Shown here one piece after another: positions 25,275 to 33,315 of a DNA stretch of 33,810 nt (its first letter is position 1; every line of letters begins with the position of its first letter). The notes beneath the pieces were generated by a model. That model did not search any database. It was given only the letters and a program-made list of their open reading frames with translations, and was not told the DNA's origin. The position numbers and the translations under genes were made by a program. The DNA lies in NCBI GenBank assembly GCA_009920765.1, contig RFZJ01000045.1, forward strand, positions 1-33,810. The letters are read 5' to 3'. This stretch comes from Planctomycetota bacterium (GTDB taxonomy: Bacteria > Planctomycetota > Planctomycetia > Gemmatales > Gemmataceae).

Positions 25275-27158
25275 TTACAATCCTTTAAGCACCGCCTCTT
25301 GGACCCTTTTCATAAAGTTTCCAAGGTCTTGCACTTTGGAGCCTTCGGCAAGCAAAGCAAGATCATACAAGGTTTCGATACCTTCCTGAAGCTTGGGTGA
25401 ATCTGCTTTTTGTTCATATAAATCGCGAAGCTTTATCACCAGTGAGTGCTCAGGGTTAATTTCCAGAACCCTTTTGGATTCCATCCCGTCCTGCGCCTTA
25501 CCTATCTTCCTCAGAAATCTTTCCTGACTTGCAGAAAAACCACCCTGTTCTGAAACCAGCACCACCGGACTTTCCTTCAGCCTTGAAGTTAATTTAACAT
25601 CTGAAACCACACCAAGCTTTGCCTTTAAGTGTCCAATAAAACCAGCATAACGGCTCTTGGTGGCTTCCAATATTTCTGAATCAGAATCAGATTTGGTGCT
25701 ATCGACCCGATCAATTCCTTTCAGTTTTTTCCCTTTATAATCTTGCAAATAAGGAAGGGAGAACTCATCAATTGGATCTAAAAGCAATAATACATCCTGC
25801 TGCTTGGATTTATATGCTTCAAGTAGGGGCGAAAATTCAACCTGGGCACGATTTTCACCAGCCAAATAATATATCTCTGCCTGTCCTTCTGGCATTGCAG
25901 AAACATACTCTTCCAAGGTGATGGTCTTATCTGCACTGGTTTTCCAGGAGTTAAAAAGCAGAAGATCAGCAACCTTCTCCCGATTTTCGAAGTCGACCCT
26001 CAATCCTTCCTTCAATATGGAACCCATCTCTGCAAAAAACTTAAGGTACTTCTCTGGCTCGGATTTTTTCATGTCTTTCAGTGCTTTTAGAATGCTTCCA
26101 ACCAGATCCTTGCGGATTCTTTCGAGAACCGGATTTTGCTGCAATATTTCCCGCGATATATTTAAAGGCAAATCCGCACAATCAACCACACCTTTGACAA
26201 ATCGTAAATAGGAAGGCAAAAGCTGCTCACAATTATCCATGATCAAAACACGCTGCACATACAGCCTCGGGCCAATTTTGACATCTCCAAACTGAAATTC
26301 CATCGGCAGGCTTGGTGGGATGAACAACAAAACCCGAAATTCGTTCACTCCTTCCGCCACGTAATGAATTACTTTTGCGGGTTCTTGAAAATCATTGCTG
26401 ATTTGCTTGTAAAAAGTATCGTATTCCTCCTGGGTGACTTCCGATTTACTTCGAAGCCATAAAGCTTTTTGGGAATTAAGGATGTTTTCTTTTTCTTCAG
26501 CATCCTTAGCTTCGCCTACAACCTCAAGGACAATCGGGTGCTCAATAAAATCAGAAAACTTCCTGATGATGGAGCGAATTTTATAACTGTCGAGAAAATC
26601 TTTCTCGCCCTCTTTTAAATAAAGAATCACATCTGTGCCACGATCAGTTTTCGGCTTGGATTCAATCGTGAATTCGCCCTGACCATCTGAAGTCCAACAA
26701 ATTCCATCCTCAGCCTTTCCAGCCATACGAGACAAAACTTCAACTTTATCTGCAACCATGAAAGCTGAATAAAACCCGACGCCAAATTGCCCGATAAGCT
26801 CAGGCTTTGCTTTTCCTTCCTGACCTTTGATTCGATCGAGGAAATTCTTGGTGCCCGAGCGGGCAATTGTTCCCAAATTTTCAATCACTGCTTCCCGCGA
26901 CATCCCAATCCCGTTATCCGAAACGGTCAAAGTTCCCGATTCCTTATTGATTATGATTTTGATCTTCCAATCTTTATTCCCCTCAAGATCCTCCTGTTGG
27001 TCCAAGGAATTGAACCGGATTTTATTGATGGCATCGCCTGCGTTGCTAATTAATTCCCGCAGAAAAATTTCCTTGTTCGAATAAAGGGAATGAGTGATCA
27101 AATAGAGGAGCTGTTTTAATTCTGTTTTGAATTCCATTTTTTTTGTAGACTCGGTCAT
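25275..27158 (-). CDS. htpG: HtpG, bacterial Hsp90 chaperone
   Basis: ATP-dependent cytosolic chaperone for late folding and stress. The 627-residue protein shows the GHKL ATP site: REL-ISNAGDAINKIRF with the catalytic Glu and metal-binding Asn, DNGIGM, GTIARSGT and GQFGVGFYSAFMV. The middle domain keeps the phosphate-contacting Arg in LNISREILQ, and the C-terminal dimerisation domain is full length. Gly replaces the usual Ser in SNASDA. ATG 27158 is preceded by AAGGGGTGA. A consensus-like promoter lies about 80 bases upstream. The gene is divergent from the SRAP gene, and no CIRCE element is visible. Confidence 0.96.
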   Translation of the reverse strand: MTESTKKMEFKTELKQLLYLITHSLYSNKEIFLRELISNAGDAINKIRFNSLDQQEDLEGNKDWKIKIIINKESGTLTVSDNGIGMSREAVIENLGTIARSGTKNFLDRIKGQEGKAKPELIGQFGVGFYSAFMVADKVEVLSRMAGKAEDGICWTSDGQGEFTIESKPKTDRGTDVILYLKEGEKDFLDSYKIRSIIRKFSDFIEHPIVLEVVGEAKDAEEKENILNSQKALWLRSKSEVTQEEYDTFYKQISNDFQEPAKVIHYVAEGVNEFRVLLFIPPSLPMEFQFGDVKIGPRLYVQRVLIMDNCEQLLPSYLRFVKGVVDCADLPLNISREILQQNPVLERIRKDLVGSILKALKDMKKSEPEKYLKFFAEMGSILKEGLRVDFENREKVADLLLFNSWKTSADKTITLEEYVSAMPEGQAEIYYLAGENRAQVEFSPLLEAYKSKQQDVLLLLDPIDEFSLPYLQDYKGKKLKGIDRVDSTKSDSDSEILEATKSRYAGFIGHLKAKLGVVSDVKLTSRLKESPVVLVSEQGGFSASQERFLRKIGKAQDGMESKRVLEINPEHSLVIKLRDLYEQKADSPKLQEGIETLYDLALLAEGSKVQDLGNFMKRVQEAVLKGL

Positions 27159-27196
27159 TTCTTCACCCCTTATCTGAAAATAATTAATGGCAGATA

Positions 27197-27226
27197 TTTA
27201 CAATCAAACAACTGCCTGCATAGATT
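27197..27226 (+). promoter_or_regulatory. Possible promoter for the SRAP gene
   Basis: TTTACA (27197-27202) and TAGATT (27221-27226) are 18 bases apart, facing the SRAP gene. The match to a sigma-70 promoter is moderate. Its transcript would start close to, and overlap, the divergent htpG promoter. Confidence 0.25.
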
Positions 27227-27237
27227 AATATGAAAGA

Positions 27238-27265
27238 ATTATAACATTTGAAAAGGGGTGATCAA
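27238..27265 (-). promoter_or_regulatory. Promoter of htpG
   Basis: On the minus strand, TTGATC (27265-27260) and a perfect TATAAT (27243-27238) are separated by 16 bases, pointing at htpG with a leader of about 70 bases. This is the best sigma-70-like promoter in the window, suggesting housekeeping rather than strictly heat-shock control. Confidence 0.65.
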
Positions 27266-27276
27266 ACCCCGGGGTT
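27265..27276. promoter_or_regulatory. 12-base palindrome between htpG and SRAP genes
   Basis: AACCCCGGGGTT is a perfect palindrome ending four bases before the SRAP start and touching the -35 of the htpG promoter. Its right half, GGGG, also lies where the SRAP Shine-Dalgarno should be. It could be a shared operator; it matches no consensus known to me. Confidence 0.4.
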
Positions 27277-27280
27277 AATG

Positions 27281-27973
27281 ATGTGTGGCAGATTCGCATT
27301 ATATGCAGACAAAAGCGTACTGGAATCGTTCTTTGGAATAAGTGTATTCGCTGGTTTTTCCCGACGATACAATCTTGCGCCCAGCCAATCCTGTTTATTT
27401 ATCAAGGGCGAAAAGGGCGGAAATTCTGTCCCTTCTTATCTTTCCTGGGGAATGATTCCCTCCTGGGCCAGGGATGAAACAATTGCAGGAAAATTGATCA
27501 ACGCCCGCGCTGAAACTATTAACGAAAAACCATCATTCAAGTCTGCATTCAGCAAAAGGCGTGGCATCATACCTGCAAATGGGTTTTATGAATGGAAGAC
27601 TACTGGAAAAAGCAAAAAACCTTTTTTCATCAGTCCCATAGATCAAAGTCTTCTGGGATTTGGCGGTATTTGGGAATCAAACAGCCACCTTGGTGCGGAT
27701 ATTGTAGAAACCTTTTCCATCATTACAACGGCTGCCAATCAGGACATGGAAAACCTTCACGAACGCATGCCATTGATCTTACCCAGAGAAAGCTGGAAAA
27801 GCTGGCTTGATCCCGAAGAAAACAACACAACCAAAATGCTCGACCTGCTTAATCCCCATCCTGCCGGGTTGCTACAGTTAAAAGAAGTTGGAACCTTGGT
27901 GAACAAGGTAGCCAATGATTCCCCAGAGTGCCTGTCCCCGCCTGAAAGAGATTTATTTTCTTCATTGGATTAG
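27281..27973 (+). CDS. SRAP domain protein (YedK/HMCES family), abasic-site DNA-protein crosslinker
   Basis: Shields abasic sites in single-stranded DNA by forming a covalent thiazolidine link through its N-terminal cysteine. The 230-residue protein begins MCGRFALY, so after removal of Met the catalytic Cys2 is exposed. Other active-site parts: NLAPSQ, the Asn of LINARAETI, the Glu of ANGFYEWKTTG, and the His of LHERMPLIL. The fold and length fit E. coli YedK. I chose ATG 27281 because Cys must be residue 2; ATG 27278 immediately before would give an inactive Met-Met-Cys start, and TTG 27248 is excluded for the same reason. It ends three bases from the converging M16 gene. Confidence 0.93.
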   Translation: MCGRFALYADKSVLESFFGISVFAGFSRRYNLAPSQSCLFIKGEKGGNSVPSYLSWGMIPSWARDETIAGKLINARAETINEKPSFKSAFSKRRGIIPANGFYEWKTTGKSKKPFFISPIDQSLLGFGGIWESNSHLGADIVETFSIITTAANQDMENLHERMPLILPRESWKSWLDPEENNTTKMLDLLNPHPAGLLQLKEVGTLVNKVANDSPECLSPPERDLFSSLD

Positions 27974-27976
27974 CAA

Positions 27977-30715
27977 TTACTTTTTAGGCAAAAGCTTTCC
28001 TGTTTCATCGATTGCACCTACTGCAAGCAGAATTAATTTATCTGTTTGGATATGTTTGAATGCCACCGCTTTTATATCATCCCCCGTTACCGCACTTACT
28101 TCCTTGCGGAATTTATCAAGGTAATCCAAACCAATTCCAAGCCTTTCAACCATCAACAACTGACTTGCAATTGCAGCATTGGTGGTAAAGCGGAATGCCA
28201 GATTTCCAAGCAGGTAATTCTTGGCATCAGAAAGCTCATCTTCTTCAGGTTTGGTGGTCCGGATGCGATCAAGTTCTTCGAGGAATTCTTTTTTTACCCT
28301 TTCAAAATTACCAGCATCCGTCCCTATATAGCAGGTAAATATGCCGGGCTCGATATCTGCGGTACTGGTGATATTTGCATTTACCGTGTAGGCAAGCCCT
28401 TCTCGATCACGCAGCCTGGCAGAGAGCCGGTCGGTAAATCCAGGGCCTGTTCCCAAAATATAATCCATCACCATAAGCTTGAAGTAATCTGGATCATTTC
28501 TACGAATACCAACATGCCCCATGTAAAACTGCATCTGTACCGCTTCGGGATTCGAGATGATTTTTTGTGTGAACTTTTCAGGCATCACTAATTTGGGAAA
28601 AGTAATTTTTACCGTTTCAGAAGATGGCCAACCCTTTAAACCCTCACGAATCTGTGCTTCAACTTCAGCAGCATCGAAATCTCCCACCACTGAAATAATC
28701 AAATTTGCAGGATGATAGCAAAGCTTGTGAAATGCCTTGCAATCATCATTGGTAAGCGCTTTGACCGTTTTAATCGTTCCGATGGATGACCTACCTCGGG
28801 GGTGATCGCCATAAACCTCCTTAAGAAACTCCCGCTTGGCAAGAAAATTAGCCTGCGATTCCAGATCTTGCAGGGTGGATAAAGTCTGCTCTTTATTGCG
28901 CTCAAAAGCTTCTTTGGGAAAGGTCGGGGATTTCACACAATTTAATAGAAGATCGATACCCATTTTTCCATGATGGGAAAGTACTTTAAGTGCTCCTCCT
29001 GATTCATCAAATTCCAGTTCGCCCCCCACTCCCTCGATTTTCAAGGAAAGTTGCGGACCATCAAGGCCGGCTATTCCTTCATCAAGCAACGAACCCGTCA
29101 TGCTTGCAACCCCTTGCTTATCAAGGCTTTCGTATCCTTTACTTTCTCTAAGGGCAATATTGGCAACCAAAACAGGAACCTTGGAATCAGGCATCAAAAG
29201 AAGAACTGCACCCCCGGGTAATTCAATTTTTTTTGCTTTCGTAAGCGAAAAAGGAGTGACCGCAGCCTGCTCTTTCTGCCTAAAGAGCCTTCTGGTTTTT
29301 TCTGGTTTTTTAATTGAAGAAGTCTTGGCGCCCTTTTCAGGAATCGACCAAAGCACAACAGACTTATCCTTTGCCAGATATTTCTTGGCAACCCTTTGTA
29401 AATCTGCTGGTGATACAGCCAATAGTTTGGATAAATAGGATTTCAAATACTCCAGGTCTGCAACCACGACCGTTCTTGAAATTACATCCGCCAGCCCATG
29501 AACACTTTCACGAGAAAAAACTGCGCCTGCCAAAATCTTCTGCCTTATTCTTTCAAGTTCTTCATCAGAAACAGGCTCATTTGCAAGTTTATCGAGTTCC
29601 TCAAAAATCATTTTTTCAAGCTTGGCACCATCTTTCCCCTGCATAAGTTCCATCTGGATCCCAAACCAGCCGGGGTAGCGACCTGTGGTGCTTTCGGCTG
29701 CTGCGACCGTGGCCAATTCTTCGCCCTCGATAAATTTGCGATAAAACCTGCTTATTTTCCCATCTGAAAGCACCGCTTCAAGCACGCTAAGTGCGGGAGC
29801 ATCTTCGTCAACCATTTCAACGGTATTAAACCCAATCAAAAGCCTTGCAACTTCAAACTTAGATTTCATTTCAATGCGGGTCTGCCCCTCTCTTTTTAAC
29901 GGGACATTAACTTTCCTTGCAGGCAATTCTCCCGCGGGAATTTTTCCAAATAATTCCTTAATCCTGGCCATGGCTTGTGCTGGGTCAAATCCACCGCATA
30001 TAACCAAGGAAGCATTTGAGGGGTGGTACCAAAGGTTGTAATGGGCCTTGATTGTCAACGCCGTGGAAGCTTTCACATGTTCCGCCTGCCCGATCACTGG
30101 ATGACCATACGGGGCGTTGGCACCAAAAATTTTCGGCATGATCGCTTTATATTCCAGATCCCAGGGGCCATCTTCATTGCGCTTCAGTTCTTCGATTACC
30201 GCGCCTTTTTCCTGCTGAAATTCATGCTTGTCATCTATCTGCAGATTCCGCATCCGGTCGGCCTCGATCACAAGGGCCTGCTCCCAGCGATCTGCGGAAA
30301 AATCAAAATGGTATACGGTGCAATCTTCTGAAGTATACGCATTGTTTGCGCCACCATTGCGAAGCGTAAATCGATCTATGTCACCCGGCATGAGTTTTTC
30401 AGTACCTTTGAACATCAAATGTTCGAGGTAATGGGAAAGCCCGGTTTGATCAAGATTTTCATCTGCAGAACCAACTTTATAAGCAACCATGGTTGTCACG
30501 GTGGGCGCCCCAGGGATCGGCTTTAAATACACATTCAATCCATTGGGAAGTTTTTCGTGCTTTATATTATCAAATATCGCATTTGCGGCTTTTAAGGTTT
30601 CGGCATTTTTTCCTGTTTTCGCAGGAGTCTGGGCCAGCGAAAATTGCGCACCCATTAAAAATGCCAAAATAATGCCCATAGGCTTTGATAGATTACGGCT
30701 GATTGATGTACTCAT
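27977..30715 (-). CDS. Exported double-domain M16 zinc metallopeptidase
   Basis: A 912-residue pitrilysin-family protein with an N-terminal signal (PMGIILAFLMGAQFSLAQ) and two M16 repeats. The first repeat is catalytic: His95-Tyr-Leu-Glu98-His99 (the inverted HxxEH motif) and a downstream EKGAVIEELKR that supplies the third ligand. The second repeat (about 490-900) lacks HxxEH but keeps the substrate-binding Arg/Tyr region in FTDRLSARLRDREGLAY. This matches bacterial M16 proteins in which an active and an inactive half form the chamber. It probably degrades peptides in the periplasm. ATG 30715 puts the signal peptide at the start; the frame is open to 30757. Confidence 0.92.
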   Translation of the reverse strand: MSTSISRNLSKPMGIILAFLMGAQFSLAQTPAKTGKNAETLKAANAIFDNIKHEKLPNGLNVYLKPIPGAPTVTTMVAYKVGSADENLDQTGLSHYLEHLMFKGTEKLMPGDIDRFTLRNGGANNAYTSEDCTVYHFDFSADRWEQALVIEADRMRNLQIDDKHEFQQEKGAVIEELKRNEDGPWDLEYKAIMPKIFGANAPYGHPVIGQAEHVKASTALTIKAHYNLWYHPSNASLVICGGFDPAQAMARIKELFGKIPAGELPARKVNVPLKREGQTRIEMKSKFEVARLLIGFNTVEMVDEDAPALSVLEAVLSDGKISRFYRKFIEGEELATVAAAESTTGRYPGWFGIQMELMQGKDGAKLEKMIFEELDKLANEPVSDEELERIRQKILAGAVFSRESVHGLADVISRTVVVADLEYLKSYLSKLLAVSPADLQRVAKKYLAKDKSVVLWSIPEKGAKTSSIKKPEKTRRLFRQKEQAAVTPFSLTKAKKIELPGGAVLLLMPDSKVPVLVANIALRESKGYESLDKQGVASMTGSLLDEGIAGLDGPQLSLKIEGVGGELEFDESGGALKVLSHHGKMGIDLLLNCVKSPTFPKEAFERNKEQTLSTLQDLESQANFLAKREFLKEVYGDHPRGRSSIGTIKTVKALTNDDCKAFHKLCYHPANLIISVVGDFDAAEVEAQIREGLKGWPSSETVKITFPKLVMPEKFTQKIISNPEAVQMQFYMGHVGIRRNDPDYFKLMVMDYILGTGPGFTDRLSARLRDREGLAYTVNANITSTADIEPGIFTCYIGTDAGNFERVKKEFLEELDRIRTTKPEEDELSDAKNYLLGNLAFRFTTNAAIASQLLMVERLGIGLDYLDKFRKEVSAVTGDDIKAVAFKHIQTDKLILLAVGAIDETGKLLPKK

Positions 30716-30800
30716 GAAAATCATTCCGTTAGAAAACAAGAAAAGTATCAAGGACAAATATCCAAAAATTGAACTGAATCATCAAGGCTGAAGTTGCAAT

Positions 30801-31046
30801 TTATTTTGCTGGTTGCTGAATCTGATACATGATTGATTTACGAAGTGAATCGACCTGGTTATCCATCTGGCTCTTTTTGGAGAACCCATCTTTTATGGTG
30901 GTAAAATAAAAGACAAAGCCCATGACCACTATAAAAATCGTTTCTAATCCAAAGTACCAATACACCACATCAACATGGGAGGTTTTATCATCAACTTTTC
31001 TGTAGTATCGAGGTATCCAGCGCCAATGTATTGTGTTTTTATCCAT
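30801..31046 (-). CDS. Small single-span membrane protein, unknown
   Basis: An 81-residue protein I do not recognise. It has a polar, Trp/Tyr-rich N-terminus with basic residues (HWRWIPRYYRK), one strong hydrophobic helix (about residues 27-49, VVYWYFGLETIFIVVMGFVFYF), and a lysine-containing polar tail that may be helical. The charge pattern suggests the N-terminus is cytoplasmic, but this is uncertain. It sits 24 bases downstream of tRNA-Gln on the same strand, so it may be read through from the tRNA promoter, and 85 bases upstream of the M16 peptidase. The Shine-Dalgarno is poor. It is probably real because it fills the gap and has a coherent membrane-protein pattern. Confidence 0.6.
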   Translation of the reverse strand: MDKNTIHWRWIPRYYRKVDDKTSHVDVVYWYFGLETIFIVVMGFVFYFTTIKDGFSKKSQMDNQVDSLRKSIMYQIQQPAK

Positions 31047-31070
31047 TGCTGCAAGGACACCAAAAAGAGA

Positions 31071-31141
31071 TTACCCGGCTAGGACTCGAACCTAGACAAA
31101 GAAAACCAAAATTTCTTGTGCTACCATTACACTACCGGGTA
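31071..31141 (-). tRNA. tRNA-Gln (anticodon TTG)
   Basis: The reverse complement folds as a cloverleaf: acceptor TACCCGG/CCGGGTA with discriminator A, D-arm GTGT-AATGGTA-GCAC, anticodon stem AGAAA/TTTCT with loop TTTTGGT (anticodon TTG, reading CAA and probably CAG), a 4-base variable loop, and T-arm CTAGG-TTCGAGT-CCTAG. The CCA end is not encoded. Total length is 71 bases. Confidence 0.94.
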
Positions 31142-31172
31142 GTGGATGATGGGTTTAATCACCCTTATTGGT

Positions 31173-31201
31173 AGAATAGCGTTTGAAGGCTAAAGTACCA
31201 A
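31173..31201 (-). promoter_or_regulatory. Probable promoter of tRNA-Gln
   Basis: On the minus strand, TTGGTA (31201-31196) and TATTCT (31178-31173) are 17 bases apart, 31 bases upstream of the mature tRNA 5' end. Both match sigma-70 boxes at four of six positions. Confidence 0.45.
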
Positions 31202-31261
31202 GAGTTTATTTTAACTTTCGTCCATGAAAATTAATAGACAGAAAAAAAGGCATATTAAATC

Positions 31262-31576
31262 ATGAAACAGCTAACCGTGGTCGTGCGACCTTTTTGTGCT
31301 GAAACCGTACTGGAAGCTATTCAAAATCTTGGTTTAAATTCAGTAATTGTCCGAGAAGCAAAGGGTTTTAGCAGGCAAAAAGGCTATTTAGACCGCTATC
31401 AAGGCAGCGAATATAACATGGCTTTTATACCCAAGGTAGAAATTACTGTAACGGTAGAAGATGAACGGGTGAATGAAGTTGCAGAAAAAATATCAAAAGT
31501 GGCACGGACTGGAAGGATCGGGGATGGGAAAATATTTCAATTAAATCTGGCCCAGGATGAGCTCCTTGAGTTCTAA
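31262..31576 (+). CDS. PII signal-transduction protein, divergent (GlnB/GlnK family)
   Basis: Small trimeric regulator that senses 2-oxoglutarate and ATP/ADP and controls nitrogen metabolism. The 104-residue protein aligns without gaps to E. coli GlnB over residues 1-92: Gln39, the T-loop with Tyr51 (YQGSEYNMAFIPK; the uridylylation site in enterics), Lys58, Gly87 and Lys90 in ARTGRIGDGKIF. It then diverges: positions 101 and 103, Arg in GlnB and contacting ATP phosphates, are Leu and Glu, and the chain stops at 104 instead of about 112. No amtB or nifH-type partner is adjacent, but two glutamine synthetases lie about 17-20 kb away. It ends 10 bases from the converging zinc ABC ATPase gene. 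Confidence 0.88.
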   Translation: MKQLTVVVRPFCAETVLEAIQNLGLNSVIVREAKGFSRQKGYLDRYQGSEYNMAFIPKVEITVTVEDERVNEVAEKISKVARTGRIGDGKIFQLNLAQDELLEF

Positions 31577-31586
31577 TTTCTGATTT

Positions 31587-32321
31587 TCACCCAATTTTTA
31601 AGCCAGTTCCAAACAACTTTTGCAATTTTTCCTTACCCAATACCTCGCTGGGCGCCCCAATTCCTGCTATTTCACCTTTATGCAGGCACCAAACTTGGTC
31701 AGCATAATCATTGATCAGGCCCAAATCGTGTGAAACCAGTAATATCGTAACCCCTGTTTTTTTGTTCAATTCTTTTAATAGGGCATAAAACTTTTCCTGA
31801 TCTTGAAAGTCGATGCCTGCAGCTGGCTCATCCAACAAAAGAAGTTCGGGATTTGGTTCCATTGCCAGTGCCAAAAGGAGTCGTTGTAATTCCCCGCCCG
31901 AAAGTTTATCTACAGGTTTATCCAGCATGTTTGAGGATGACCCAACTTTTGCAAGCATTGCAAGCATTTTGCTTTCGAGGGATTTTTTAATTCCAAAAAA
32001 AATGGGGGAATCCTGCATGGGAAGGGCCAAAAAATCCCGCACAGTCAGGGGTAACCCCGCTTCAAGACGCAATTTTTGTGGGACATAACCAACATGACGG
32101 GGATCAGGGGTCTTATGGGCGTGACCGCAATAAAAATGCAATTCCCCCTCAAAGGGTATTTCTCTTACTATTGATCGCAGTAAAGTGCTTTTACCGGAAC
32201 CATTGAGACCAATTAAAGAAGTAATTTTACCTTTAAGCAATGAAGCATTTACATCTTTTAAAATTTCAAGATGGCCCAACTTCACTGAAACATTTTTTAA
32301 CGTCAAAAGCTGGTGGATCAT
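31587..32321 (-). CDS. znuC: Zinc-type ABC transporter ATP-binding protein (ZnuC-like)
   Basis: ATPase of a divalent-metal importer, 244 residues. Seen: Walker A GLNGSGKST (about residue 37), Q-loop YVPQKLRLEAGLPLTV, signature LSGGELQRLLLALAM, Walker B LLLLDEPAAGID and switch His in LLVSHDLG. The YVPQ...PLTV and LDEPAAGID context is that of ZnuC rather than the MntB-like ATPase at 5035. Its ATG overlaps the end of the receptor gene by four bases, so translation is coupled. No permease gene follows: the next gene downstream is on the other strand, which is unusual for this operon type. Confidence 0.9.
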   Translation of the reverse strand: MIHQLLTLKNVSVKLGHLEILKDVNASLLKGKITSLIGLNGSGKSTLLRSIVREIPFEGELHFYCGHAHKTPDPRHVGYVPQKLRLEAGLPLTVRDFLALPMQDSPIFFGIKKSLESKMLAMLAKVGSSSNMLDKPVDKLSGGELQRLLLALAMEPNPELLLLDEPAAGIDFQDQEKFYALLKELNKKTGVTILLVSHDLGLINDYADQVWCLHKGEIAGIGAPSEVLGKEKLQKLFGTGLKIG

Positions 32322-33280
32322 TGCAGGTTCTTTGCGAGTGCTTCAAGGTTTTGCTTGTATTTTTTCTCATACCACCCTGAAGCTAGATCGACTGAGTTAC
32401 AAGTTTCCAGTGGATCTATTTCAACCAACGGTATTTCTATCCCTTTTTTCTTTAGCTCTTCTTGAAGCAATTTTGCAGAAGTGGTTCTTGGATATTGTGG
32501 CTCAACTGCTATCAACGAGGGTTTCTTTTCAACACACAATTGCACGATCTTCGCCAACTCCAGGGCGTTGGGAGAATCACCTGGCGATTTTTGTATTACC
32601 CCCGCAATTTCAATTCCAAACGATGATGCAAAATACCCCAGTGATTCATGAAAAGTAACTATCACCTTGTTTTTCTTTCCCTCCAATAAGGTGATTCCTT
32701 CTTTTTGGATTTCTTCAAGGGATGCAGCAAGGCTTGCAGCACGGGTTTTGTAATCTTCCATCCCCTCGGGATCCATCAAACTCAATTCATCACGAATCGC
32801 ATTGACCATAAGGATACCTTGGCGAATACCAAGCCAGATGTGCGGATCGAAACTGCCATGGTTATGGCCCTCGTGCCCTGGCTTTTCTTCCTTGGATTCG
32901 ATGCGTAGATTCTTAGGAACTTTTTTACCCAAGCTTGAAAATTTAAGGTTGGGATTGGAAGCATCCTTTGCAAGTCGCTCCACAAATAGGTTGTCGAGAT
33001 CCAAGCCGTTATAAAAAAACAAATCTGCTTTACGTAAAAGAATAGTGTCCTTGGCATTAAAAGCATAATCATGGGGGCCGGTGGTGGTGCAAAGAGAGAT
33101 AACAGCGGCACGATCGCCTGCGATGGACTTGACCATGCTATAAAGGGGCGGGAAACTGACTAAAACTTTAATTTTACCAGGCACCTCAAGCCACGGATCG
33201 GGCATTTGAGCACAGCCTAATGGAAGCATCAAAAGAAGGGAAAACAAAGAAAACAGACGATTTTTTAGCAAATAAAACAT
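32318..33280 (-). CDS. znuA: Zinc ABC transporter substrate-binding lipoprotein (ZnuA-like)
   Basis: Metal receptor of 320 residues outside the cytoplasmic membrane. Lipoprotein signal with lipobox PLGC (LFSLLLMLPLGCAQ). Likely ligands: His of TTGPHDYAF, His of FDPHIWLG, His of VTFHESLGYF, with Asp/Glu of VEIDPLET near the C-terminus. A His-rich loop (PGHEGHNHGSF) sits directly before the second ligand, the feature that marks zinc-specific ZnuA proteins. It is therefore distinct from the receptor at 4083. ATG 33280 has AGGG about eight bases upstream, and the promoter region contains a palindrome placed like a repressor site. The gene leads the two-gene operon with the ZnuC-like ATPase. Confidence 0.9.
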   Translation of the reverse strand: MFYLLKNRLFSLFSLLLMLPLGCAQMPDPWLEVPGKIKVLVSFPPLYSMVKSIAGDRAAVISLCTTTGPHDYAFNAKDTILLRKADLFFYNGLDLDNLFVERLAKDASNPNLKFSSLGKKVPKNLRIESKEEKPGHEGHNHGSFDPHIWLGIRQGILMVNAIRDELSLMDPEGMEDYKTRAASLAASLEEIQKEGITLLEGKKNKVIVTFHESLGYFASSFGIEIAGVIQKSPGDSPNALELAKIVQLCVEKKPSLIAVEPQYPRTTSAKLLQEELKKKGIEIPLVEIDPLETCNSVDLASGWYEKKYKQNLEALAKNLQ

Positions 33281-33296
33281 GCTTAACCCTGCTAGG

Positions 33297-33309
33297 ATTA
33301 CAATGTAAT
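33297..33309. promoter_or_regulatory. Zur/Fur-like palindrome at the znuA start site
   Basis: ATTACAATGTAAT is a perfect dyad with one central base, lying six bases downstream of the predicted -10, so it covers the transcription start. Its AT-rich TTACA/TGTAA form is reminiscent of Zur boxes, but I cannot confirm it against a planctomycete consensus. Confidence 0.5.
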
Positions 33310-33315
33310 ACCGCT

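Noticed and set aside
27159..27280. CIRCE/HrcA operator before htpG
   Set aside because: No TTAGCACTC-N9-GAGTGCTAA-like inverted repeat is present.
27248..27280. Longer start for the SRAP protein
   Set aside because: The family requires Cys as residue 2, which only the ATG at 27281 provides.
28046..28591. 181-codon open frame on the + strand inside the M16 peptidase gene
   Set aside because: Antisense to a clear M16 domain, without family features.
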